Positions 26,366 through 35,047 are shown, counted from the stretch's first letter. The stretch: DNA of 64,000 nt from CAWCPR01 sp963797475 (GCA_963797475.1 CAWCPR010000003.1:434001-498000); one strand, 5' to 3'. Made by a program: numbers and translations. Notes: a model not told the origin generated them from the sequence alone.

Positions 26366-28276
26366 ATGCATGTAATCGGCACAGCGGGGCATGTCGATCA
26401 TGGGAAATCCACCCTGGTGCAGGCCCTGACAGGCACCCACCCAGACCGTCTGAAAGAGGAGCGCGAGCGCGAGATGACCATAGATCTCGGGTTCGCCTGG
26501 TTCAACCTGCCTGGCGGGGAAGAGGTGGGCATTGTTGATGTCCCTGGGCACCGCGATTTCATCGAAAATATGCTTGCCGGGATTGGCGGCATCGACGCGG
26601 CGCTATTTGTCGTCGCCGCCGATGAAGGCGTGATGCCGCAAACTCGAGAACACCTCGCCATCCTGGATCTCTTGCAAATCCCGGGCGGGGTAGTCGCACT
26701 GACGAAAATCGACCTGATGCAGGATAAGGATTGGTTGGATCTGGTTGAGGCGGATCTGCAAGAGACCTTCGCCGGCACCGTCCTGGAAAACGCTCCTGTA
26801 GTGCGAGTATCGGCCCGCAGCGGCGAAGGCATTCCCGGGCTGCTGCAAGCGTTGAGCGCCTGCCTGAGCGATAAACCACCGCGGCCGGATTACCAGCGGC
26901 CGCGCCTCCCGGTGGATCGAGTCTTCACAATCGCCGGGTTCGGAACGGTCGTGACCGGGACACTGAGCGATGGGCGGCTTAAGGTTGGCGAGGATGTGGT
27001 CATCCTTCCAAATGGGGGGCGTGGCCGAATTCGTGGCTTGCAAACCCACAGGCGAAAAGAGGATGTCGCTGTTCCCGGGAGCCGGACTGCGATCAACATC
27101 TCCGGGCTGACTGTTGACCAGGTCCAACGCGGCGAAGTCGTCGCCCATCCTGGTGATTACCGTCCAAGCCGGCGCCTGGATGTGCGCTTTCGATTGCTGC
27201 CAGACGCCAGCACCCCTGTCAAGCACAACACGGAAGCGAAATTGTTCATCGGCGCAGCCGAGGTTGTCGCCCGCATCCGCTTGCTTGGCAGCGAAGAATT
27301 GATGCCAGGTCAGGCCGGTTGGCTGCAATTGGAGACCAGTGTCCCGATTGTTGCCATGCGCGGCGACCGCTATATCTTGCGACGGCCTTCCCCTGGAGAG
27401 ACCCTCGGCGGAGGAAAGGTTGTGGATCCAAACCCAAAGGGGCGCCACAAGCGATTTTCGGCCGAGGCGATCGCCAGGCTGGAAGCATTCGCACAGGGTA
27501 CACCGGGAGAGGTGCTTCTCCAGGCCCTGATTGCCTCCAGGGCGGATACGGTGAAAAATATCATCTCCCGCTCCAGTTTGGAGGCTGCCAGCGCGGAAAA
27601 AGCTGTCCGGGAATTGGCCTCCACCGGTCAAATGGTAAATTTAGAAAACGGGTCCGCCGAAGCGGAATTCGCCCCCAACAGCCTGGTGATGAGCAAAGGG
27701 ACATGGGAGCAGACTGCTGCAAAAATCGTTCAAGAATTAACGGACTATCACAGCAGCTCACCCCTGCGGCTTGGTATGCCGCGAGAAGAACTCAAAAGCC
27801 GCCTAAGATCTATCCCCCGGCCTTCCCCTCGCCTTTTCAATGCTATCGTCCATAAACTCGCATCCGAGGCAGCGCTTGAGGAGGCGGGACCCCTGGTCAG
27901 GCTGCCGGGTTATACAATACGCTTCAGCCCACAGCAAGATCAGGCGATTGAGAATCTCATGAGGCGCTTTACCGCCTCCCCTTATTCTCCTCCAACCGTC
28001 AAAGAATGCCAGGCCGAGGTCGGCGAGGAGGTCCTGGCGGCTCTTTTGGACCTGGATAAACTGGTCAAAACCAGCCCGGATGTGGTCTTCCGCAAAGAAG
28101 ATTATGAGAAAATGGTGTCCGAAATCCGCCAGCTTTCTAAGCAAAATCAAACGATCACCGCCGCTCAGGTGCGCGACCACTTTAATACCAGCCGGCGTTA
28201 CGCGCTGGCTTTACTCGAATATCTGGATGCTTCTGGCATTTCGACCCGCGAAGGGGACGTGCATCGCTTGAAATGA
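26366..28276 (+). CDS. selB: Selenocysteine-specific translation elongation factor SelB
   Basis: A 636-residue GTPase that delivers Sec-tRNA to UGA codons at a SECIS element. GTPase motifs are complete: GHVDHGKST (8-16), DVPGH and TKID. Domains II-III follow (VDRVFTIAGFGTVVTGTL is the diagnostic SelB segment). C-terminal winged helices that bind SECIS RNA end in SRRYALALLEYLDASGI, a typical SelB tail. ATG 26366 has AGGA 5 bases upstream. selA, selD and tRNA-Sec are not in the window. The gene indicates that the host makes selenoproteins, but none is identifiable here. EF-Tu or other translation GTPases are ruled out by the tail. Confidence 0.95.
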   Translation: MHVIGTAGHVDHGKSTLVQALTGTHPDRLKEEREREMTIDLGFAWFNLPGGEEVGIVDVPGHRDFIENMLAGIGGIDAALFVVAADEGVMPQTREHLAILDLLQIPGGVVALTKIDLMQDKDWLDLVEADLQETFAGTVLENAPVVRVSARSGEGIPGLLQALSACLSDKPPRPDYQRPRLPVDRVFTIAGFGTVVTGTLSDGRLKVGEDVVILPNGGRGRIRGLQTHRRKEDVAVPGSRTAINISGLTVDQVQRGEVVAHPGDYRPSRRLDVRFRLLPDASTPVKHNTEAKLFIGAAEVVARIRLLGSEELMPGQAGWLQLETSVPIVAMRGDRYILRRPSPGETLGGGKVVDPNPKGRHKRFSAEAIARLEAFAQGTPGEVLLQALIASRADTVKNIISRSSLEAASAEKAVRELASTGQMVNLENGSAEAEFAPNSLVMSKGTWEQTAAKIVQELTDYHSSSPLRLGMPREELKSRLRSIPRPSPRLFNAIVHKLASEAALEEAGPLVRLPGYTIRFSPQQDQAIENLMRRFTASPYSPPTVKECQAEVGEEVLAALLDLDKLVKTSPDVVFRKEDYEKMVSEIRQLSKQNQTITAAQVRDHFNTSRRYALALLEYLDASGISTREGDVHRLK

Positions 28277-28278
28277 AA

Positions 28279-28287
28279 TGTTATAAT
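28279..28287 (+). promoter_or_regulatory. Extended -10 promoter for the sortase-fusion gene
   Basis: TGTTATAAT begins 2 bases after the selB stop and lies 23 bases before ATG 28311. It is a consensus extended -10 element without a clear -35 box, and would give a leader of about 15 bases. Confidence 0.6.
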
Positions 28288-28310
28288 GGATAGCGTGGAA
28301 AAGTGACGGC

Positions 28311-30224
28311 ATGAAAACCGGGCTTGAAGAGAATAGCGGCGCCAAGGAAAAGAACCACGGAGGGCGTGTTTTCCTCCTGTGGGTCGCGGTCCTTTGCATC
28401 GCCTGGCTGGGGCTAACCTTCTTCAGCAGCCTGAAAGGAGCCGGCGCTGCTGACGTCACAACCACGGCAAAAGAGGCTGGTTCGGGCGGCATCCACGGCA
28501 GCTCCAGGGCATCGGTACTCGTACCGGCCCAAATTACCACCACTGCGACAACCACGCCAACGATAACGTTGACGCCTACCACCACACTTACACCAACGGT
28601 GACTTTCACACCGACGGTGACCTCCACCCCAACGATCACCCCATCTCCAACGAATACAATTACTCCAACGGCCACCTTAACCCCAACGATCACGCCAACG
28701 CCGACAAATACAAGCACACCGACGGTAACCGGCACCCCACCTACAGCAACCATTACACCTTCGCCTACTCAATCATCCACTCCAACGTCGACCGGTACGC
28801 CGCCCACCTCGACTCTTACACGCACATCAACGGTGACCGGCACCCCACCCACCGCAACGATCACACCGACGCATACTCGAACGCCCACGCCAACCGTCAC
28901 CGGCACGCCGCCCACCTCAACGGCTACTGGAACGATCACCCCCAGCCCGGGTATTACCTATTCGGTCAGCCCGCGTGAAGCGCGACCCACCCAGGATGTC
29001 ACCTACACGATAAAGGTCACTAATGGCGGAAATGCGCCTGCAACGAGCGTAAGCGTAACCGATTCCTTCTCTTCATTCCTGGATTTAAGGAGCGTTACGA
29101 CGACCAAAGGCTCCTTCACCACCAATACGACCTCCCGCACTTTTACGGTCAATATCGGCACGCTAAACCCGGGGGATAACGTCACCATTTCTGTCATCAC
29201 GCGGGTAAATAGCACCGTCAAATCAACGACGACCATCAGCAACGACGCTAACCTGTCGTATACCTATGCGGGGACCACACGCACGATCAGCTCTAATACG
29301 ATAAGTGTGCAGTTGATCGGAACGACAACCCTGCCGGGAACTGGAGGTGCGCCATATCTGGACGAAGCGCCGACCCTCTTCTTACCAGCCTTGCTGATTG
29401 CCGCGCTGCTGGGCGCGGCGGGCATCGCTGCGATGATTTACAGTTTCCGGGCTAAACAACGGGATTCCCAATGGTCCGACTGGTTCCTGAAAACTGGGAT
29501 GATGGTCTTTACTGCTGGTATCTTGTTCGCGCTGGCAGCCTATGGATTTAAAAAAGATTCCCGAGGGAACTCGCCGATTTCGCTATTGGTGGGTACCAAC
29601 CCGCCACCTGCCGCAGATTCTATCCAACCTTTCAGGCCGTCCAATGACCTGGAGGATGCCTGGGATTTGAGCCATTCGAATGAACCGGAAAAGCTCCCGG
29701 ATTTCCCCGTCCCCACACCCTCTGTGGTGCCGACTAGCGCCCCGAACGAAAAACCCCCGGATACCAGCGCGGTGAACCGGATCGTGGTCCCTGCAATGGA
29801 TTTGGATACCGTGGTTAAGTATGTCCCCTTTGATGGATTGACCTGGTTGATCGCCGGCCTCAAGCAGGAAGTGGCCTGGATGGGAAGTACTTCATGGCCT
29901 GGACTGGGCGGCAATACTGCCCTCGCCGGCCATGTCACACTACTTGGCGGCGGCAATGGTCCATTTCGCTACCTTAGCGACCTGGGGTCAGGGGATTTAA
30001 TTTATCTCTACACCGATGAGAATATGTACACTTACCAGGTCCAGCAGCAGGCTACCACATCAAGCACGGATCTTTCAGTGATACAAAATAGCGAACAACC
30101 CAAACTCACCTTGATCACCTGCACCGATTGGGACTCGAACACGCAGTTTTATTTGAAACGGCTGGTCGTCGTCAGCGATCTGGTGAACGTGAAGTCATTG
30201 TACAGCGAACAGCGGGGGAACTAG
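28311..30224 (+). CDS. Sortase fused to Thr/Pro stalk, DUF11-like domain and internal LPGTG motif
   Basis: A 637-residue surface protein. Order: membrane segment 19-39; Thr/Pro stalk 75-213 with VTGTPPT repeats; a DUF11-like Ig domain about 217-337 (PREARPTQDVTYTIKVTNGG); LPGTGG at 341-346; helix 356-378 with the basic edge FRAKQR; helix about 394-412; and a C-terminal sortase domain about 480-637. Catalytic residues are H541 (LAGHVTLL), C604 (LITCTDWD) and R617 (LKRLVV). The predicted topology puts both stalk and sortase outside. An LPXTG motif, helix and basic tail normally end a substrate; here they sit inside the same chain as a complete-looking sortase (class D/E-like). It may anchor or polymerise itself or others. 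No separate LPXTG substrate is seen in the window. Confidence 0.87.
   Translation: MKTGLEENSGAKEKNHGGRVFLLWVAVLCIAWLGLTFFSSLKGAGAADVTTTAKEAGSGGIHGSSRASVLVPAQITTTATTTPTITLTPTTTLTPTVTFTPTVTSTPTITPSPTNTITPTATLTPTITPTPTNTSTPTVTGTPPTATITPSPTQSSTPTSTGTPPTSTLTRTSTVTGTPPTATITPTHTRTPTPTVTGTPPTSTATGTITPSPGITYSVSPREARPTQDVTYTIKVTNGGNAPATSVSVTDSFSSFLDLRSVTTTKGSFTTNTTSRTFTVNIGTLNPGDNVTISVITRVNSTVKSTTTISNDANLSYTYAGTTRTISSNTISVQLIGTTTLPGTGGAPYLDEAPTLFLPALLIAALLGAAGIAAMIYSFRAKQRDSQWSDWFLKTGMMVFTAGILFALAAYGFKKDSRGNSPISLLVGTNPPPAADSIQPFRPSNDLEDAWDLSHSNEPEKLPDFPVPTPSVVPTSAPNEKPPDTSAVNRIVVPAMDLDTVVKYVPFDGLTWLIAGLKQEVAWMGSTSWPGLGGNTALAGHVTLLGGGNGPFRYLSDLGSGDLIYLYTDENMYTYQVQQQATTSSTDLSVIQNSEQPKLTLITCTDWDSNTQFYLKRLVVVSDLVNVKSLYSEQRGN
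28533..28949 (+). repeat. Degenerate tandem repeat encoding the Thr/Pro stalk
   Basis: A low-complexity stretch coding for short T-P units. It includes four copies of GTPPT at irregular 20-30 residue spacing (three as VTGTPPT), and many TPT/ITPT units. Codon use for Thr varies (ACA, ACC, ACG), so the DNA repeats are imperfect. Such tracts are prone to length change between strains and to assembly collapse. Confidence 0.85.
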
Positions 30225-30246
30225 AGAAGCGAGTTCCAGAGCGGAT

Positions 30247-31833
30247 CTACAACTCTGAAAAGACCCACTCGCCAGCGACCATTGTCGCCAGAGGCCGGAT
30301 CTCGCGCAGCGCTTCCTGCTCGCATTTGAACGGATCCCGATCCAGCACCAAAAGGTCGGCGAAAGAGCCAGGAGCCAGCCTGCCCAGCTTACCTTCCTGC
30401 CCAGCAGCGTAGGCAGCGCCTGACGTAAAGGCCAGTAGTGCCTCCTCGACCGTGAGCCGCTGCTCGGGAATCCAGCCTTGCGGTCCAGGTGAGCCATCCG
30501 CCCGGCGGCGGGTTACCGCCGCATGCAGGCCCCAAAATGGATTGGGGGATTCGACTGGGGCGTCGGAGCCAAACGCCAGGACGGCGGCGTGATCGGCCTG
30601 GGCGCGCCAGGCATATGCCAGCCTGGCGCGTTCACCCCAATACTTGTCTGCCATCAACATATCGGATGTGGCGTGGATTGGCTGCATGGAGGCGATCACT
30701 CCCAATTCACCCAGGCGGTGGACGTCGCCCGGATGGACGACCTGGACGTGCTCAATTCTGTGGCGCAGCGCCGGTAAAGCCCGCGATTGTTCGTATTTTC
30801 GTAGTTGCTCGAACCCATTCAAGATTTCGTGGATTGCCAGGTCGCCAATCGCGTGAACGGCTAGGGCCAGGCCGTTATCGACTGCCAGCCGCCCGCTCTC
30901 GAATAACTCCTCGGCGTCGATCATCAACATCCCCCGGTTGCCGGGCTCCCCGATATAGGGCTGCAGCATGGCAGCCGTGCGCGGTCCCAGGGCGCCATCG
31001 GCAAAGGCTTTTACCTGTCCGATTCTCAAAAAATCGTCGCCGAAGCCGGTGCGCAGGCCGATTGCCGCGGCGTGAGACAGATCTTCTACCGGGATGCTTT
31101 TGACTACGCGAAAGCGCAATTGTCCATTGGCGTGGATGCGCTGAAGCGCTGCGAAACACCGTTTCCGGTCGAAATCATGTACGCCGGTTAACCCCATGCG
31201 CCACAAGATTGGAATGGCTGCACGGATCGCTCCCTCTACCTCTTCCAAAGTGGGCTCTGGTATCGCCTCTTCCATGAAATCCATCGCGCTTTCATATAAA
31301 ATACCATCCGGTTCGCCGCCTGGATAGCGTCCAATCCGCCCATCTTGCGGGTCCGGTGTGGAGGCGGAAATGTGCGCGCTGTTCAGCGCGGCGCTGTTCG
31401 CCCAACCCGCGTGCAAGGACTTCGCCGTCAAATAAACCGGGTGGCCCGGAGCAACTGCATCGAGGTCCGCGGCAGCTCCGAATCCCGATTTCCAATTGTT
31501 CTGGTTCCAGCCATGGCCTAAAATCCATACACCCGGCGGAGTTGATCGGACGCGTTCTGCGATCCTGCCCAGGCATTCTTCACGCGTAGCCGTCTCACAA
31601 TCGACTTTCTGCAGGCTCAAGGCGTAATTCTCAAGGTGAATGTGGGCATCGGTCAAACCCGGGATGACGACATGCCCACCCAGGTCATGGCGTTCCGCGC
31701 AGGCGCCATATTCTGCCAGTAAGGCGTCAGCATCACCGGCTGCCAGAACACTTCCAGAATCGACGACGATTGCCCCAACCTGAGGCCGGTTGGGGTCCAA
31801 TGTATAAATCCGTGCGTTCAGATAGATATCCAT
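30247..31833 (-). CDS. Amidohydrolase family 3 (YtcJ-like) metal-dependent hydrolase
   Basis: A 528-residue amidohydrolase. The N-terminal strand domain is followed by IPGLTDAHIHLENYAL with the HxH metal pair. KAFADGALGPRTAAML, HAIGDLAIHEIL, RHRIEHVQVV and FGSDAPVESPNPFWGLHAAV are the remaining metal/active-site segments of the YtcJ/NfdA group. The start ATG 31833 has GAGGT upstream. Some homologues hydrolyse N-substituted formamides, but most are uncharacterised, so the substrate is unknown. Its stop is 22 bases from the convergent sortase gene. It follows parB in the same direction, perhaps as the last gene of that unit. Confidence 0.88.
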   Translation of the reverse strand: MDIYLNARIYTLDPNRPQVGAIVVDSGSVLAAGDADALLAEYGACAERHDLGGHVVIPGLTDAHIHLENYALSLQKVDCETATREECLGRIAERVRSTPPGVWILGHGWNQNNWKSGFGAAADLDAVAPGHPVYLTAKSLHAGWANSAALNSAHISASTPDPQDGRIGRYPGGEPDGILYESAMDFMEEAIPEPTLEEVEGAIRAAIPILWRMGLTGVHDFDRKRCFAALQRIHANGQLRFRVVKSIPVEDLSHAAAIGLRTGFGDDFLRIGQVKAFADGALGPRTAAMLQPYIGEPGNRGMLMIDAEELFESGRLAVDNGLALAVHAIGDLAIHEILNGFEQLRKYEQSRALPALRHRIEHVQVVHPGDVHRLGELGVIASMQPIHATSDMLMADKYWGERARLAYAWRAQADHAAVLAFGSDAPVESPNPFWGLHAAVTRRRADGSPGPQGWIPEQRLTVEEALLAFTSGAAYAAGQEGKLGRLAPGSFADLLVLDRDPFKCEQEALREIRPLATMVAGEWVFSEL

Positions 31834-31900
31834 CCAAGACCTCTCGGACGAGTTGATATGAAATTCAGCTCACCAGGTTTTGTAGCCAGGCTTCGTCTGG

Positions 31901-32755
31901 TCAATCCTCGCCCAGGATGAAGTCGACGATCGAATTCAATTCTTCGTCTGAATAGAAATGGATCGTCAGCGTTCCCCCATTACGACCCCGGCGCAGGTTT
32001 ACCCGGGTCCCCAGCGACCTGCGCAGCTTCTCTTCTAAAGCGACGATCTCAGGAGCCTGGGCAGGTTTTTGCACCGCAGCCGGCTTAAAACCGCTATATT
32101 TGCGCACAAGCTCTTCCGTCTGGCGCACATTCAAGTCGCGATCCAGGATCACTTGCAGGACAGCGACCTGGGCCTGCAATGTCGCCAGCGCCAGCAAGGC
32201 GCGCGCGTGACCTTCGCTGATCCGGTCTTCGACAAGCGCCTGGCGGACTTCGGCAGGCAGTTTTATCAATCGCAAGGTGTTGGTGACTGCCGTACGGCTC
32301 TTACCCACTCTACCGGCAATCTCTTCGTGCGACAGGCCAAACTCCTCCGATAACTGGCGGTAAGCCTCCGCGGCTTCCAGCGGGTTCAAATCAGCGCGCT
32401 GCAAGTTTTCAATCAAAGCCAGCTCCAGGCGCTGCTGGTCGCTCACTTCACGTATGATCGCCGGGACTACCTCAAACCCGGCCTGGCGAGCTGCCAGCAA
32501 ACGCCGCTCCCCTGCAACCAGGAGATATTCGCCAGGCTGGTCGCCCTGCGAAAGGATCAAAGGCTGCAATACGCCGTTCTCCTGGATCGAAGCAGCCAAA
32601 CCGGCCAATTCTTCCGAGTCAAAATCCTTGCGAGGCTGGCGGGGATTTGGTGAAATTCGGTCTACGGGGATCTGCTCTACCCCGGCGCGCGAAGGGGGCT
32701 CGCTTCCGGGGATCAGCGCATCTAAGCCTCTTCCAAGTCCAGTTCTACGGGGCAT
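31901..32755 (-). CDS. parB: Chromosome partitioning protein ParB
   Basis: A 284-residue centromere-binding CTPase. The N-terminal basic segment RTGLGRGLDALIP is a ParB hallmark. The catalytic/CTP domain shows DRISPNPRQPRKDF and VVAGERRLLAARQAG (GERR box). The helix-turn-helix contains LSHEEIAGRVGKSRTAVTNTLRLI, followed by a C-terminal dimer domain. The start has AGGACC upstream. Located 18 bases after parA. No convincing parS palindrome was found in or near the operon by eye. Confidence 0.95.
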   Translation of the reverse strand: MPRRTGLGRGLDALIPGSEPPSRAGVEQIPVDRISPNPRQPRKDFDSEELAGLAASIQENGVLQPLILSQGDQPGEYLLVAGERRLLAARQAGFEVVPAIIREVSDQQRLELALIENLQRADLNPLEAAEAYRQLSEEFGLSHEEIAGRVGKSRTAVTNTLRLIKLPAEVRQALVEDRISEGHARALLALATLQAQVAVLQVILDRDLNVRQTEELVRKYSGFKPAAVQKPAQAPEIVALEEKLRRSLGTRVNLRRGRNGGTLTIHFYSDEELNSIVDFILGED

Positions 32756-32773
32756 TTTGGTCCTGAAAAGACA

Positions 32774-33568
32774 TCATTCAGTTGCAGGCACCGGGATATA
32801 GATTCCATCCCCTTCGAGGATCTCGCGGGCCAGGTTAGCATAAGCCTGGGCTCCGGTGGAAGCCGGCGCATAAACGGAAATCGGCTGCCCATAGGAAGGC
32901 GCCTCAGCCAGACGGACCGACCGGGGGACTACCGCTTGAAACACTTGATTCGGATAATAGCGGCGAACTTCTTCGACAACGTCATTCGCCAGGTTCGTGC
33001 GCCCGTCAAACATGGTTAAAAGGACCCCGCGCAGCTTTAGCTCAGGGAAAAGCGCTGTGCGCACGCGGTTTATCGTTTGGTTGAGCTGGCTGAGGCCCTC
33101 TAAAGCCAGGTATTCACATTGAACCGGGATGATAACCCCATCCTGGGCAGCCACGAGCCCATTAAGGGTCAGCAGGCCCAGAGAGGGAGGACAATCTACC
33201 AGGATATAATCAAAGCGCTGGACCAGGGCTTCTAAGGCGCGTTTCAGGCGGACTTCGCGTGCCAGTTCGGAGACTAATTCCACCTCGGCGCCGGCTAATG
33301 AAGGAGTTGCCGGCAGGAGCGAAAGCTTCAATCGTGGGTTGTGCAAGATATGGTTTGAGGCAGGCGTTCCATCGATCAAGACATCGTAGGTTCCGCCTCT
33401 TACCGTATATTTATCGATTTTCAGACACGATGTAGCGTTCGCTTGCGGATCAAGATCAACCAGAAGCACACGCTGGCCAAAATAGGCCAGATAGGCTCCC
33501 AGGTTAATGGCGGTTGTGGTCTTTCCCACGCCGCCTTTCTGATTCACTAAGGTGTAGATGCGTCCCAT
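32774..33568 (-). CDS. parA: Chromosome partitioning ATPase ParA/Soj
   Basis: A 264-residue deviant-Walker ATPase that drives origin segregation with ParB. The N-terminus has YTLVNQKGGVGKTTTAINL (KGGVGKTT with the signature lysine), VLLVDLDPQANAT and YILVDCPPSLGLLTLNGL. No N-terminal HTH extension is present, as expected for the chromosomal (Soj-like) type rather than P1-type plasmid ParA. It lies 7 bases after the kinase gene, with parB next. Chromosomal parAB usually lie near the replication origin, so this window may be near oriC, although no DnaA-box cluster was seen. Confidence 0.95.
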   Translation of the reverse strand: MGRIYTLVNQKGGVGKTTTAINLGAYLAYFGQRVLLVDLDPQANATSCLKIDKYTVRGGTYDVLIDGTPASNHILHNPRLKLSLLPATPSLAGAEVELVSELAREVRLKRALEALVQRFDYILVDCPPSLGLLTLNGLVAAQDGVIIPVQCEYLALEGLSQLNQTINRVRTALFPELKLRGVLLTMFDGRTNLANDVVEEVRRYYPNQVFQAVVPRSVRLAEAPSYGQPISVYAPASTGAQAYANLAREILEGDGIYIPVPATE

Positions 33569-33575
33569 TGAGGGG

Positions 33576-34424
33576 CTAATAAACCTCCACCAGGCAATCT
33601 TGAATTTCTTGCATTGTTGGGATGCCCGCTAACCGGGGTCGAGCTACCGATAACGAGGCTAACTGAGTGGCAACCCGGCCGGCCTCCCAGGGATCGCGGG
33701 TCGTATACAAACGGGTGAAAAACACCGCTGCAAAGATATCCCCTGCTCCGGTCGCATCTACTTCTGTGACGTCAACCGCCCGAAAATGGCGCACATCCCC
33801 ATTCCAATAGACCCGCGCGCCAGCGGATCCTTCCGTGACCGCCAGAATGTGGCAGGAGGCGGCCATTTCTTCGATGCGCGCTTCATCACCATTCACATCA
33901 TCAATGCTCAATACGGTCGCGCCCGCACGCTGCAGAACAAACGATGCTTCGGGCCATTCAGTGTCGTAGACCAGTCCGTCCTTATTCCAACCCCGCAGCC
34001 AACCCTGAGGTGTGACCCCGATCAGTGCAGTTGGGAAGGAGCGCACCAGGCCAGGCTCTACTTCTTGAGCCACTGGCCCAAGATGGACGATCGGCGCACT
34101 ACGCCAGGGTTCAGGTACCATGTACAGATCCAGACTTGGCGCAACATTGCGGATATACTGTATCCTCCCGTCTGGCTTCGAGATATTTTCAAATACAGTA
34201 CTTTGCTCGGCCGGGAAACTGGCAATCGGGATCGAAACCATCGGGCCAATGGGAAGCTCCGCACCCCAGGATGTGACCACGCCTACTCGTAAGCCAAAGG
34301 CCCGAGCGGTGAGCGCAGCAAATGCCGCGGTGCCGCCTAGCTGCGGCCCATCCGAAGTCAGGTCGCAGGTCAGGTGTCCTATTACCAAATAATCGACAGG
34401 TTCAAGTGCAGTAAGATTCATCAT
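33576..34424 (-). CDS. PfkB/ribokinase-family sugar or nucleoside kinase
   Basis: A 282-residue kinase. LVIGHLTCDLTSDGPQLGG matches the PfkB N-terminal region with GG motif, and VDATGAGDIFAAVFFTRL is the C-terminal signature with catalytic Asp of DxxGAGD. It lacks the long lid of classical ribokinase. Two ATGs (34424, 34421) are possible. A TATAAT box lies exactly 6 bases before the first ATG, suggesting a leaderless transcript running into parAB. The substrate is unknown; a sugar, or a nucleoside imported by the BMP systems, is possible. Its place upstream of parAB is unusual and its link to segregation is unclear. Confidence 0.85.
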   Translation of the reverse strand: MMNLTALEPVDYLVIGHLTCDLTSDGPQLGGTAAFAALTARAFGLRVGVVTSWGAELPIGPMVSIPIASFPAEQSTVFENISKPDGRIQYIRNVAPSLDLYMVPEPWRSAPIVHLGPVAQEVEPGLVRSFPTALIGVTPQGWLRGWNKDGLVYDTEWPEASFVLQRAGATVLSIDDVNGDEARIEEMAASCHILAVTEGSAGARVYWNGDVRHFRAVDVTEVDATGAGDIFAAVFFTRLYTTRDPWEAGRVATQLASLSVARPRLAGIPTMQEIQDCLVEVY

Positions 34425-34430
34425 GTTTTT

Positions 34431-34436
34431 ATTATA
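34431..34436 (-). promoter_or_regulatory. -10 box giving a leaderless kinase-parA-parB transcript
   Basis: On the minus strand TATAAT is followed by AAAAAC and then ATG, so the usual start point (about 7 bases after the box) falls on the A of the start codon. No ribosome site can exist upstream. No clear -35 box is seen. Confidence 0.5.
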
Positions 34437-34555
34437 CCTGAGTTAAGAAGCTGGTACAGGGAGGCAAACGCTCCAAACAAGAATGTATGTCTTTGTCCTA
34501 TAAACGATCTAAAAATGAAAATTTGACTTTCTTGTATGCAAATTAAAGATGTGCA

Positions 34556-34564
34556 TGGTATAAT
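34556..34564 (+). promoter_or_regulatory. Extended -10 promoter of rplS
   Basis: TGGTATAAT is a consensus extended -10. Transcription would begin near 34571, leaving a leader of about 100 bases before rplS. A TTGACT at 34524-34529 is too far (29 bases) to be its -35. Confidence 0.65.
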
Positions 34565-34569
34565 AACGC

Positions 34570-34640
34570 TCCGCCGCCATGGGCGGCTTTGTGTTGTATG
34601 TACCTGTTCGCGACGGGCTGCAGCCAGCGTGTTGCAGGTA
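34570..34640 (+). promoter_or_regulatory. Structured rplS leader, possible L19 autoregulatory element
   Basis: Two structures can be drawn. CCGCC/GGCGG near 34571-34586 forms a GC hairpin around the ATG-containing loop. TACCTG (34601-34606) pairs with CAGGTA (34635-34640), enclosing GCTG-CAGC-CAGC, a tetraloop hairpin at 34617-34628. A structured leader on a ribosomal-protein gene suggests feedback by L19, as known for several r-protein mRNAs. It was not matched to a named Rfam family. Confidence 0.45.
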
Positions 34641-34671
34641 ATTTCTGAAATCATGCAAGGATTAATGAACC

Positions 34672-35022
34672 ATGAATGAATTGATGAAGTCTGTTGAGGC
34701 AGAGAAGAATCCTAACGTCCCAGAACTGCACGCCGGCGACATGGTCAAAGTGTTCCTGCGAATTAAAGAAGGCGCGAATGAGCGCACCCAGGAATTTAGA
34801 GGCACGATCATTCGCCTGCGCGGCGGTGGCAACAGCGAAAACTTTACTGTCCGCCGCGTCGCCAGCAACGGCATCGGCGTTGAACGCACCTTCTTAACCC
34901 GCTCGCCTCGCATCGAAAAGGTAATCATCGAGCGCCGTTCACAAGTGCGCCGGGCGCAACTGTATTTCCTGCGCGAACGCCGTGGAAAGCGCGCCCGTCT
35001 CAAGCAAAAATTCACGAGCTAG
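34672..35022 (+). CDS. rplS: 50S ribosomal protein L19
   Basis: A 116-residue ribosomal protein. The family motifs are clear: GDMVKVFLRIKEGANERTQ, FRGTIIRLRGGGNSENFTVR, GVERTFLTRSPRIEKVIIE and RRAQLYFLRERRGKRARLKQ. It forms an intersubunit bridge near the 30S/50S interface. ATG 34672 is followed in frame by Met 4 (34681), but the first start gives the typical length. In many bacteria rplS ends the rpsP-rimM-trmD operon; here it stands alone, with its own promoter and terminator. Confidence 0.97.
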   Translation: MNELMKSVEAEKNPNVPELHAGDMVKVFLRIKEGANERTQEFRGTIIRLRGGGNSENFTVRRVASNGIGVERTFLTRSPRIEKVIIERRSQVRRAQLYFLRERRGKRARLKQKFTS

Positions 35023-35047
35023 CCCAAACAGACCCAATAAAAACAAG

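Noticed and set aside
28533..28949. Repeat array considered as a CRISPR
   Set aside because: The repeats are short, degenerate and in frame, coding for Thr/Pro units; there are no spacers and no cas genes.
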